Virus record (IMG/VR): IMGVR_UViG_3300006874_000111
Coordinates: 1 to 26,394 of that record
DNA from: a virus
Length of the DNA: 26,394 nt
Direction: 5' to 3' (one strand)
Position 1 is the first letter of the stretch. The number at the start of each line of letters is the position of its first letter. Positions 7,754 through 13,493 of the stretch are shown in pieces. Made by a program: the position numbers and the translations under genes. The notes below the pieces were generated by a model that was given only the letters and a program-made list of their open reading frames with translations, searched no databases and had not been told where the DNA came from.

Positions 7754-7829
7754 TGGTGGAGCCGACAGGGGTCGAACCTGCGACCTTCTGGATGCAAACC
7801 AGACGCTCTCCCAACTGAGCTACGGCCCC
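7754..7829 (-). tRNA. tRNA-Ala(TGC)
   Basis: A 76-nt tRNA with acceptor stem GGGGCCG/CGGCTCC, D arm GCTCAGTTGGGAGAGC, anticodon TGC (loop TTTGCAT), T arm CAGG-TTCGACC-CCTG region, discriminator A and encoded CCA. It lies 4 nt after tRNA-Thr. One G-T pair in the acceptor stem is at position 3, close to the usual G3-U70 alanine identity element. Confidence 0.97.
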
Positions 7830-7833
7830 ACTG

Positions 7834-7909
7834 TGGAGCTCGTAGTCGGAATCGAACCAACGACCTACTGATTACAAATCAGTTGCTCTACCTGCTGAGC
7901 TATACGAGC
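7834..7909 (-). tRNA. tRNA-Thr(TGT)
   Basis: A 76-nt tRNA with a perfect acceptor stem GCTCGTA/TACGAGC, D arm GCTCAGCAGGTAGAGC, anticodon TGT (loop TTTGTAA), T arm TTGG-TTCGATT-CCGA, discriminator T and encoded CCA. It is the first gene of the tRNA group on the minus strand, and a TATAAATA octamer ends 11 nt before its 5' end. Confidence 0.97.
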
Positions 7910-7920
7910 ATTCCGAAAAT

Positions 7921-7928
7921 TATTTATA
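7921..7928 (-). promoter_or_regulatory. Late promoter octamer TATAAATA before the tRNA group
   Basis: A perfect T4 late consensus TATAAATA on the minus strand, ending 11 nt upstream of tRNA-Thr. If used, transcription would begin about 5 nt before the mature tRNA 5' end. It lies in the 27-bp gap after the small gene 7937-8104. Confidence 0.6.
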
Positions 7929-7936
7929 AAAAGTGA

Positions 7937-8104
7937 TTACCTTTCGTTGGGTCTTTTGGATACAAATTCGTTGAGACGTTCTGCTTCTTTTAGCACGTCT
8001 TCAGTGGTAGGCATGTCCTCAGGATTCTTAGCTCTAGCCTGAAGGATTTCTCTTGCCTCACGAACTAGATCAAGTCTAATCTCATATGGTGTTTTATTGG
8101 ACAT
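7937..8104 (-). CDS. Small conserved-type phage protein
   Basis: About 55 residues starting MSNKTPYEIRLDLVREAREIL at 8104. This start has SD AAAGGA at good spacing; the longer reading from 8155 would place its start upstream of the SD and across the late promoter, so I reject it. The protein is helical and highly charged, without Cys or membrane segments. Short proteins with an 'NPYEIR'-type start are familiar in T4-like marine phages, but I know no function. It is transcribed from a GATAAATA octamer at 8139-8146, divergently from the small plus-strand gene at 8211, and leads into the tRNA group. Confidence 0.75.
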   Translation of the reverse strand: MSNKTPYEIRLDLVREAREILQARAKNPEDMPTTEDVLKEAERLNEFVSKRPNER

Positions 8105-8138
8105 ATAATTTTTTTCCTTTACAAAATTACTATAATCA

Positions 8139-8146
8139 TATTTATC
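8139..8146 (-). promoter_or_regulatory. Late promoter octamer GATAAATA (minus)
   Basis: GATAAATA followed by TGATTATAG on the minus strand, about 35 nt before the ATG at 8104, leaving room for the SD. It forms a divergent pair with 8183-8190. Confidence 0.65.
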
Positions 8147-8182
8147 TGTTACCAATAAGATTATTAAGTAATGCTTTAAGTC

Positions 8183-8190
8183 GATAAATA
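8183..8190 (+). promoter_or_regulatory. Late promoter octamer GATAAATA (plus)
   Basis: TCGATAAATAGAAC on the plus strand, 20 nt before the ATG at 8211. The expected start leaves a short leader with a full SD (AAGGAGAG). Confidence 0.7.
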
Positions 8191-8210
8191 GAACATCAAC
8201 AAGGAGAGAA

Positions 8211-8417
8211 ATGCCTATAAAATTTAAGCCCTCACAAACAACATTCGTAAAAGGACGAGGAACTAAAACTGAGCATTTCTACATCAAGAACACATCGACT
8301 GAAGAACTTATTGATTACATCAATAAAGGTCAGAAACCAAAAATTAAACAAAAGTGTCGTAATGAACTCGATCGTAGAGGTGTTAAATTAGTTTGGGTTC
8401 CAGTAACGTCTGACTAG
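8211..8417 (+). CDS. Small basic conserved phage protein
   Basis: A 68-residue basic protein (MPIKFKPSQTTFVKGRGTKTEHFYIKNTS...) with a strong SD (AAGGAGAG) and its own late octamer. The pattern 'KFKPS..TFVKGRGT.TEHFYIK.T...EL..YIN...KPKIKQKCRNEL.RRG' is of a type often seen in T4-like marine phages; I do not know its function. A basic protein with a helix-rich C-terminus could bind nucleic acid. Its last 30 bp overlap the 3' end of the opposing metallopeptidase-like gene, with no terminator visible between the convergent transcripts. Confidence 0.8.
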   Translation: MPIKFKPSQTTFVKGRGTKTEHFYIKNTSTEELIDYINKGQKPKIKQKCRNELDRRGVKLVWVPVTSD

Positions 8418-8786
8418 TTTGTATTCTAATCCGTACGCCTCAACTTCACGTTGATCTCTGCCCTTCTGGTTTTTCCTACATTCAAAAACATTGCCTTCCA
8501 TTAGTTGTTTTGCATGAACTAATTCGTGTGCAAAGGTTACAACTATTTCATCAAAGTCATGCTTCTCATATTCGTAACCTACATTAGTACCTCTGGCTAA
8601 TTCAATTATAATTGATTCATCATCTCCATGACAATAACCCATAGCACCATCTAAATGTTTTTCAGATCTTACTTCTATGTCAACATCATGATTGATATCT
8701 CCGCATATATCATTTAGAACATTCTGACCAAACTGTTCTAATTGTCGTTTTTGGCGTAGTTGGCCTGTGAAGTAAAAATGAATCAT
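8388..8786 (-). CDS. Small HExxH metallopeptidase-like protein
   Basis: A 132-residue protein with a zinc-binding HExxH, 'TFAHELVHAKQ' (His87, Glu88, His91), and a downstream acidic helix 'REVEAYGLE' (Glu114/Glu116) that can supply the third ligand, as in gluzincins and the SprT/ImmA-like minimal proteases. No signal peptide or membrane segment is seen, so it should act in the cytoplasm. Its ATG lies in the stop codon of the PP-loop gene (ATGA), so the two are translationally coupled. Possible roles are cleavage of a host regulator or of a phage protein, including a product of its partner. The substrate is not evident. Confidence 0.75.
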   Translation of the reverse strand: MIHFYFTGQLRQKRQLEQFGQNVLNDICGDINHDVDIEVRSEKHLDGAMGYCHGDDESIIIELARGTNVGYEYEKHDFDEIVVTFAHELVHAKQLMEGNVFECRKNQKGRDQREVEAYGLEYKLVRRYWNPN

Positions 8787-9847
8787 ATGTCTGCAACTAT
8801 ACTGTTTGAGTTTTTAATATCCTTACCATTAACAAAATTATTAAATGTTTCCATAATACTTTCAAAGTTATTATATTTTGGTGCAAGTTGATATTGTCTT
8901 TTGTTATACCATTCTGTTCTTTCGTTATGTCTCCAAAGGGGAACTCGATACCTTTTATTAAATTCATCCAGGTCACCTTTTTGTTTCATATAGTGTATGC
9001 GTAATAATTCAAAACCAGTTTCTTTTCTAAATGGAATTTTGTATTCGGCCCAATCAAATGCTTTATAATATTTTATTTTGTAATCATAGATATCATATCT
9101 AAACTTTTTATCGTTGATCATGTATGGCAATTCATTGTATTTTTTAAGCACTCTCATGTTATGATAATAGGATAAAAATAAAATTTCCCTTGACATAAAC
9201 ATAGGATCAACTATGAGATCGATATTATTTTGTTTAGCAAAATTTAGCCACGGCACATAACGCCTTTTATAGAGATCTTTGTCTTGTTCAATTCTCATAC
9301 CAGTAACACCTTTCTTTGATTTGTATCCTGGTGGAAAACACTGTCCATTAAAGTAACCAAAAATTGGAACCTCACCTCCTATAACAAATGTACTATCATT
9401 AGAAATACTTGAAATACATTTAGCATGAGTTGCAATTTGTGGACTGTTAAAATAATATTGTTTACTGAAATCAAGTACGTGATTATCCTCAATAAAATCA
9501 CGCAAATCAAAATCAACGTATGTGTGGTCAGCACCCATATGGTCAGCAAATATTTTACTAGATACTACATCGCCAGGGTTGACCACACTGTCGTCCCACA
9601 TAAATCTAAATGTTACACACTTGACATCTTCACAATATCGATTAAAAACATTAAACGCAAATTGACTATCAAGCCCGCCGCTGAGTAACAGTGTAATTGG
9701 TTTATTTTTATAAGGTTCTAGGGCTTTTTGAAAGTGATGCTGGATGTCATAATTGTTTGGTTCTTCTATGTGAATATTGGATATGCCCTCTGAAAAATCA
9801 AAGAAAAAAGTTTCAGGAGAGCCAATAGATAGAGTGTTTGTAACCAT
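8783..9847 (-). CDS. PP-loop ATP-pyrophosphatase, asparagine-synthase-like, without glutaminase domain
   Basis: A 354-residue protein with a PP-loop 'LLLSGGLDSQFAF' (SGGLDS at residues 56-61) that binds ATP and adenylates a substrate carboxyl, as in asparagine synthetase B and relatives. 'FADHMGADHTYVDFD' and 'FVIGGE' fit the second half of the nucleotide site. The N-terminus lacks Cys2 and the class II glutaminase domain of AsnB, so it must use another nucleophile or free ammonia. The C-terminal 150 residues are Tyr/Lys/Arg-rich and not recognised. It is coupled to the HExxH gene and diverges from the subtilase gene, with late octamers facing both ways. No SD precedes the ATG; an AATAAATA octamer ends 6 nt before it. 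It could modify a peptide, a tRNA or a metabolite. Confidence 0.75.
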   Translation of the reverse strand: MVTNTLSIGSPETFFFDFSEGISNIHIEEPNNYDIQHHFQKALEPYKNKPITLLLSGGLDSQFAFNVFNRYCEDVKCVTFRFMWDDSVVNPGDVVSSKIFADHMGADHTYVDFDLRDFIEDNHVLDFSKQYYFNSPQIATHAKCISSISNDSTFVIGGEVPIFGYFNGQCFPPGYKSKKGVTGMRIEQDKDLYKRRYVPWLNFAKQNNIDLIVDPMFMSREILFLSYYHNMRVLKKYNELPYMINDKKFRYDIYDYKIKYYKAFDWAEYKIPFRKETGFELLRIHYMKQKGDLDEFNKRYRVPLWRHNERTEWYNKRQYQLAPKYNNFESIMETFNNFVNGKDIKNSNSIVADI

Positions 9848-9853
9848 TCAATG

Positions 9854-9861
9854 TATTTATT
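9854..9861 (-). promoter_or_regulatory. Late promoter octamer AATAAATA, 6 nt before ATG
   Basis: The minus strand has AATAAATA then CATTGA then the ATG of the PP-loop gene. With the octamer centred about 10 bp upstream of the start, as in T4, transcription would begin at or next to the ATG, giving a leaderless mRNA. There is no alternative Met nearby and no SD. Confidence 0.6.
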
Positions 9862-9873
9862 CTAGTAAAATAT

Positions 9874-9881
9874 GATAAATA
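9874..9881 (+). promoter_or_regulatory. Late promoter octamer GATAAATA for the subtilase gene
   Basis: ATGATAAATACTTATT on the plus strand, 47 nt before the ATG at 9929. It forms a perfect 8-bp inverted repeat (GTATTTAT/ATAAATAC) with the opposite-facing octamer, making a compact divergent late promoter. Confidence 0.7.
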
Positions 9882-9928
9882 CTTATTAGAAATATCCACA
9901 CTATTAGGACATTACTGGAGCAAATACA

Positions 9929-11509
9929 ATGGCAAAATATTTAATATCGTTAGATAGTGACGTATATGCTGATAATGCGGCTGGAGCAACAGCCATTACT
10001 GATACGGGTGCATCTATTTATACAACGTATAGTTTACCTTTAACTTACGAAATTGAAGCAACACCGGAACAACTTAACAGTATTGGTAATATCAGTCAGC
10101 AAGAATACTCAACATTATCAACACAGATTTCACCTCAGGGTGCTACGTTTAGTTTAGCACACTTGAACTATACGCAAGATCCGCAAGGAAATATCACATA
10201 TCAAAATGTACAAAACGGTGCAGGTGTAGATGTTTTCTTGATTGACACAGGAATAGATGCAACTCACCAAGAGTTTGTAAGTGCAAACATTTCCAACTTA
10301 TGGACAAACTTTAGCGGTGACGCAAACATTTCCAACTATGATGACGAGGTAGGACACGGTACTGCTGTAGGCAGTTTAATTGCAGGTGGTAATATTGGTG
10401 CGGCTCCAGGCGCTCAAGTACACAATGTTAAACTGTTTAACGCAACTGACGGTAATGTCACTATAGGAGAGATTATTAGCAGTTTAGATGCAGTATATAA
10501 CTATCACCAAAGTAACGACAATACTAAAATTAAAATTGTCTGTACTCCATGGGTAATTAGTCAAAATAACTTTGTTGATGCAAAAATTCAACAAATGAAT
10601 CAAAACAACATGATTGTTGTTGCATCAGCAGGTAACACAGGCGAAGATGTAAATCAGTTTTCACCAGCAGGTAATAATTTTGCAATAACTGTAGGTGCAT
10701 TTAACAGCAGTAACGAAGTAACAACATTTACAAATGGTCCTACTACATCAGGTGGTTCCGGTTTTGTTAATTACGGTGCTCAATTAGATTGTTTTGCACT
10801 AGCAGTTGATATTAGTGTAGCAGATCATGCCAATGTGTCTAACTATAATACTTCAAGTGGTACTAGTTTAGCGGCAGGTATTGCGTCAGGTGCTATTGCA
10901 GGATATGCACAACGTGATACAGCATTAAGTGCGCCAGAGCTCAAAGAGAGATTCTTAGCAGAAGGTCACATGTGGGGTGTTAACGATTTAACATACGACA
11001 ATGCAAATGTTAACTATGATGATGTTTACAAGTCAATGGTAACTACTGTAAGTAATCAAATTCCTACATTGTTTAGTACACAATCAGGTAGAATTGCAAA
11101 CGTACAACGTGGTTCAAACGTAACTGTTGATTTAGGTATTACTTCTACAGCAACAGCAAATGTTGCAGTATTAGATTTTGCTCCTTTACCACCATGGATT
11201 GAATTCAACGGTGCTACTGGTGTTGTAAGTATTAATAGTGGACACGAAGATTGTACTGCTAACTTATCACCAGGTGTATATATCTTTGCTGTAAAAGGAA
11301 CTGTTATACAAGATGAGGCTGACTCTTCTCAAAACGTTATTGTTGTTGAAGAATACAGTGTTGGATTGTATACAACAAATGCAAACGAAGTAGATGGTAG
11401 TAGTGACGGAAACATAAGTTCTTACTACTATGATAATTCAAATAACGAATATGACGAAGTTGTAAACTATCAGGTTGCACCGTCAAGTAAACCATCGTTT
11501 AAGAACTAA
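9929..11509 (+). CDS. Subtilisin-like (S8) serine protease with I9-like prodomain and Ig-like C-terminus
   Basis: A 526-residue protein with a complete subtilase active site: Asp106 ('DVFLIDTGID'), His143 ('EVGHGTAVGSL'), oxyanion Asn236 ('ASAGNTGED') and Ser313 ('SSGTSLAAG'; the usual Met and Pro are Leu and Gly). Residues 3-70 look like an inhibitor_I9-type propeptide ('YLISLDSD...TYEIEATPEQLNSI'), which would fold and inhibit the enzyme until cleaved. After residue 375 follows a beta-rich, cadherin/putative-Ig-like module ('LDFAPLPPWIEFNGATGVVSI') and a Tyr/Asn/Ser-rich tail. No signal peptide is present, so it would act inside the cell or in the virion. SD TGGAG and a late octamer indicate late expression. 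Possible roles are processing of a structural protein, virion-borne digestion of surface protein, or self-release of a fibre domain. Confidence 0.9.
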   Translation: MAKYLISLDSDVYADNAAGATAITDTGASIYTTYSLPLTYEIEATPEQLNSIGNISQQEYSTLSTQISPQGATFSLAHLNYTQDPQGNITYQNVQNGAGVDVFLIDTGIDATHQEFVSANISNLWTNFSGDANISNYDDEVGHGTAVGSLIAGGNIGAAPGAQVHNVKLFNATDGNVTIGEIISSLDAVYNYHQSNDNTKIKIVCTPWVISQNNFVDAKIQQMNQNNMIVVASAGNTGEDVNQFSPAGNNFAITVGAFNSSNEVTTFTNGPTTSGGSGFVNYGAQLDCFALAVDISVADHANVSNYNTSSGTSLAAGIASGAIAGYAQRDTALSAPELKERFLAEGHMWGVNDLTYDNANVNYDDVYKSMVTTVSNQIPTLFSTQSGRIANVQRGSNVTVDLGITSTATANVAVLDFAPLPPWIEFNGATGVVSINSGHEDCTANLSPGVYIFAVKGTVIQDEADSSQNVIVVEEYSVGLYTTNANEVDGSSDGNISSYYYDNSNNEYDEVVNYQVAPSSKPSFKN

Positions 11510-11530
11510 TCAAAAACTTTTTAACAATAT

Positions 11531-11577
11531 AAAACCTCATTATAAATACTAGCAACAGTAAATTATAATGAGGTTTT
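11531..11577 (+). terminator. Hairpin: terminator of the subtilase gene and SD-sequestering leader
   Basis: A perfect 15-bp stem pairs 11531-11545 with 11563-11577 around a 17-nt loop, and the 3' arm runs into T11579, giving a six-T run. It begins 21 nt after the subtilase stop and could terminate that transcript. The 3' arm also contains the GAGG (11570-11573) that is the SD of the next gene, so read-through RNA would hide it. The late promoter 11541-11548 lies across the 5' arm. Confidence 0.75.
11541..11548 (+). promoter_or_regulatory. Late promoter octamer TATAAATA inside the hairpin
   Basis: A perfect TATAAATA followed by CTAG. A start 6-7 bp downstream (about 11554) falls in the hairpin loop, so RNA from this promoter lacks the 5' arm and leaves the SD GAGG (11570-11573) free, 6 nt before ATG 11580. 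Confidence 0.75.
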
Positions 11578-11579
11578 TT

Positions 11580-12608
11580 ATGGAAGTTGATTTAACAACC
11601 AAAAACAATGTCTTTAATGCAGTTGGTTCACAAGGCCAATGGTTTCAGCATAGATGGGGCAAACGTTCTTATCCAAATTTGGAATTAGATATAGATGATG
11701 TAAGAAAAATTATTTCTAATATCAAAGAAGGAGAATCTGTATACGCAAAATCAGTATATGGTGATTCTATGCAATGGGAAGATATTGCAGAACTTGCTTC
11801 AGACTTAGGCGAAAAACTTATTATAACAACTTACGGTATGGCAGGCGAAGATAAAATCGAAGCCATTAATAAAACTGGTGCTTATATACATGTTCTTTTA
11901 GACGGTGTTGACGACATGTGTGGCAAAGTTTTTCTTAGAGCAAAGTGGAGTAAAATAGATTCGTTTATTGAAAGTTGCAATAATAAATTAATCGAATTTT
12001 ATGTATACGAACACAACAAACATCAGATTCCTGATATTATCAAATATTGTCACAAGAAAGATATCTTCCTAAAACTAACACCAGGTATTGCTAAAGATGC
12101 TGTAGGTAGTGCTATCATTGATCAAATGGGCGAATGGTTATACGATGTTATGCCCGAAGATGTTAACACAGACTTCAAAGGCCCTGGCTATTGGACTGCA
12201 GAACTTGAAGAGTTTGGTGACGTAGAACCAGTTGAAGTTCAACGCAATACTGAAAATCATACATCATTAAGAACTTTCTTAACAAGTCCTGAAGGTAGAA
12301 GTATTTTAGAAAAGCCTTTGGTTTCAACTTACATTCCAAACGAAGACTATTTTGAAGACTTTGAGGAAGAATACAATGAATCTGTAACAGAAAATTTTTA
12401 TATTTCTGTATCTGGACATGTATTCAAAAGTCACGAAGAATACACAATGTTTTCACAAATGCTTTCTCCCGATTGGGACGTATCTACAGAAACTTGCAAA
12501 ACTGATGCCGTAACACACAATTTGTTTGCACAAAAGGTATTATGGTTTGCTAAAAAGTTTGATGAAGATTACATCAAAGACGTTGAAATAGATAAAGTAT
12601 TTTCTTAA
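11580..12608 (+). CDS. Radical-SAM-like barrel protein lacking the cluster cysteines (putative)
   Basis: About 342 residues from ATG 11580, with SD GAGG 6 nt upstream; an ATG at 11568 lies in the hairpin before the SD and is unlikely. The first half alternates strands and helices in the way of a radical SAM TIM barrel: 'VYAKSVYGDSMQWEDIAELASDL' (position of the GGEP strand), 'KLIITTYGMAGEDKIEAINKTGAYIHVLLDGVDD' (position of 'ITTNG...vSlDG'), then 'IPDIIKYCHKKDIFLKLTPG'. No CxxxCxxC motif is present; the few Cys are scattered, so the enzyme, if related, would not bind a normal [4Fe-4S] cluster. The C-terminal third is acidic. It follows the subtilase gene and meets the PAAR gene convergently with a 4-bp overlap (TTAA region). 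The family call is a weak pattern inference; the gene itself is clear. Confidence 0.6.
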   Translation: MEVDLTTKNNVFNAVGSQGQWFQHRWGKRSYPNLELDIDDVRKIISNIKEGESVYAKSVYGDSMQWEDIAELASDLGEKLIITTYGMAGEDKIEAINKTGAYIHVLLDGVDDMCGKVFLRAKWSKIDSFIESCNNKLIEFYVYEHNKHQIPDIIKYCHKKDIFLKLTPGIAKDAVGSAIIDQMGEWLYDVMPEDVNTDFKGPGYWTAELEEFGDVEPVEVQRNTENHTSLRTFLTSPEGRSILEKPLVSTYIPNEDYFEDFEEEYNESVTENFYISVSGHVFKSHEEYTMFSQMLSPDWDVSTETCKTDAVTHNLFAQKVLWFAKKFDEDYIKDVEIDKVFS

Positions 12609-12889
12609 ACTAATCCAACAAATGTATTAGGTGACCCTACTGATACAGGGTGTCCACATGTGGCTAGAGCGCCAAGGTGTGCAGGTGGTAATCCTTTGAC
12701 TTTTACTCTCGGTGCACCTTGTGCAATAAATGCTGTAGTATGAGGTGGCTCACCATGTGATGATACTGCATCACCTAAAAGACTAACAGGAATACCATTT
12801 ACATTAACACCAAAAACAGGTATAGCACCAGGGCCAACTATGACTCCTAGAGTTACTAAATCTCCTAATCTTGCAATTGGTGCTCCCAT
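12605..12889 (-). CDS. PAAR-domain baseplate spike-tip protein (gp5.4-like)
   Basis: A 94-residue Gly/Pro/Ala/Val-rich protein of the PAAR family ('MGAPIARLGDLVT...VNGIPVSLLGDAVSSHGEPPHT...APRVKVKGLPPAHLGALATCGHPVSVGSPNTFVGL'), full length for the family. PAAR proteins form a small cone with a bound metal (His/Cys ligands; two His and one Cys are in suitable places) on the tip of the T4 gp5 or T6SS VgrG spike and help pierce the outer membrane. Here it is the last gene of the nrd operon, 5 nt after the LSm-like gene, and a GATAAATA octamer 6 nt before ATG could give separate late expression. No SD is obvious. Confidence 0.9.
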   Translation of the reverse strand: MGAPIARLGDLVTLGVIVGPGAIPVFGVNVNGIPVSLLGDAVSSHGEPPHTTAFIAQGAPRVKVKGLPPAHLGALATCGHPVSVGSPNTFVGLV

Positions 12890-12894
12890 AAATA

Positions 12895-13218
12895 TTATTT
12901 ATCTTCAGATTTTTCTGATTCTTGAGCTTCCATGGCAATTTCTTGCTCGATCATATCTTTATAATCGTTTGCAGTTAATTCTAAACTTTTTGCTACAGTA
13001 AAAATTTCTTTAGTACTAAGAATTAATTCTTGTGATGGTGATGTCAATAAGAATGGTAATAGTACAACATCTTCTTGGTTAACAAAAACCACTTTGGGTC
13101 TATCAACAGTCAAAAACTTTTTATCTTCATCAACACCATTAAGTTTACAAATAATTTCTTGACCGTTATTGGTTCGAATGGTAATAATTTTACCAATCAT
13201 TTCATTTATGTTGTACAT
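12895..13218 (-). CDS. LSm/Sm-fold-like small protein in the nrd operon
   Basis: A 107-residue protein. 'MIGKIITIRTNNGQEIICKLNGVDEDKKFLTVDRPKVVF' reads like the Sm1 motif strands (binding strand, 'G.e..g.l.g.d....l.l.....'), followed by 'VVLLPFLLTSPSQELILSTKEIFTVAKS' and an acidic tail. Sm-like rings bind RNA in Hfq and LSm proteins, but RNA-contact residues cannot be assigned. Its ATG overlaps the glutaredoxin stop (TAATG). Proteins of this shape recur in T4-like marine phages without known function. The last codons (GAT AAA TAA) double as the late octamer before the PAAR gene. Confidence 0.6.
   Translation of the reverse strand: MYNINEMIGKIITIRTNNGQEIICKLNGVDEDKKFLTVDRPKVVFVNQEDVVLLPFLLTSPSQELILSTKEIFTVAKSLELTANDYKDMIEQEIAMEAQESEKSEDK
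12896..12903 (-). promoter_or_regulatory. Late promoter octamer GATAAATA, 6 nt before the PAAR ATG
   Basis: GATAAATA on the minus strand overlaps the stop codon of the LSm-like gene and is followed by ATATTT and then ATG of the PAAR gene, the same 6-nt spacing as at 9854-9861. It would separate late expression of a virion protein from early expression of the nrd genes. Being also codons, it may be chance. Confidence 0.5.
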
Positions 13219-13493
13219 TAGATTGAGCCTAAGTTAGATGTGTCTATACCATTGATTTTTTCTTTTATCTCATCAGCACTCAGAGATTTTAATCCTTGAT
13301 AGCCGCCTTCTACAAAAAGTTTACCATCTTTGTAAATTTGAGGCATTGTTCTGTGTCCTTCAGATAAAATGAATTGCATTTGATCTGCATCTTCTTCGAT
13401 GTTTACTTCTTCAAATTCAATATCAATATTTTTTAATAGGTTTTTTGCTTGTACACAATAACCGCAGTTGTTTTTAGAATATATTGTTAACAT
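13218..13493 (-). CDS. grx: Glutaredoxin
   Basis: A 91-residue glutaredoxin with active site 'NNCGYCVQAK' (Cys9 and Cys12; CGYC rather than CPYC), the cis-Pro loop 'HRTMPQIYKDG' and the glutathione-binding 'GGYQGL'. It should reduce the C-terminal disulfide of the phage ribonucleotide reductase, the role of T4 NrdC. Its ATG overlaps the nrdB stop (TAATG), and it continues by the same kind of overlap into the LSm-like gene. Length and motifs are complete. Confidence 0.92.
   Translation of the reverse strand: MLTIYSKNNCGYCVQAKNLLKNIDIEFEEVNIEEDADQMQFILSEGHRTMPQIYKDGKLFVEGGYQGLKSLSADEIKEKINGIDTSNLGSI

Noticed and set aside
7741-7860. N-terminal extension of the oxygenase reading frame
   Set aside because: The extra 40 codons are tRNA-Ala and the flank of tRNA-Thr read as protein; ATG 7740 has its own SD in the 13-nt gap.
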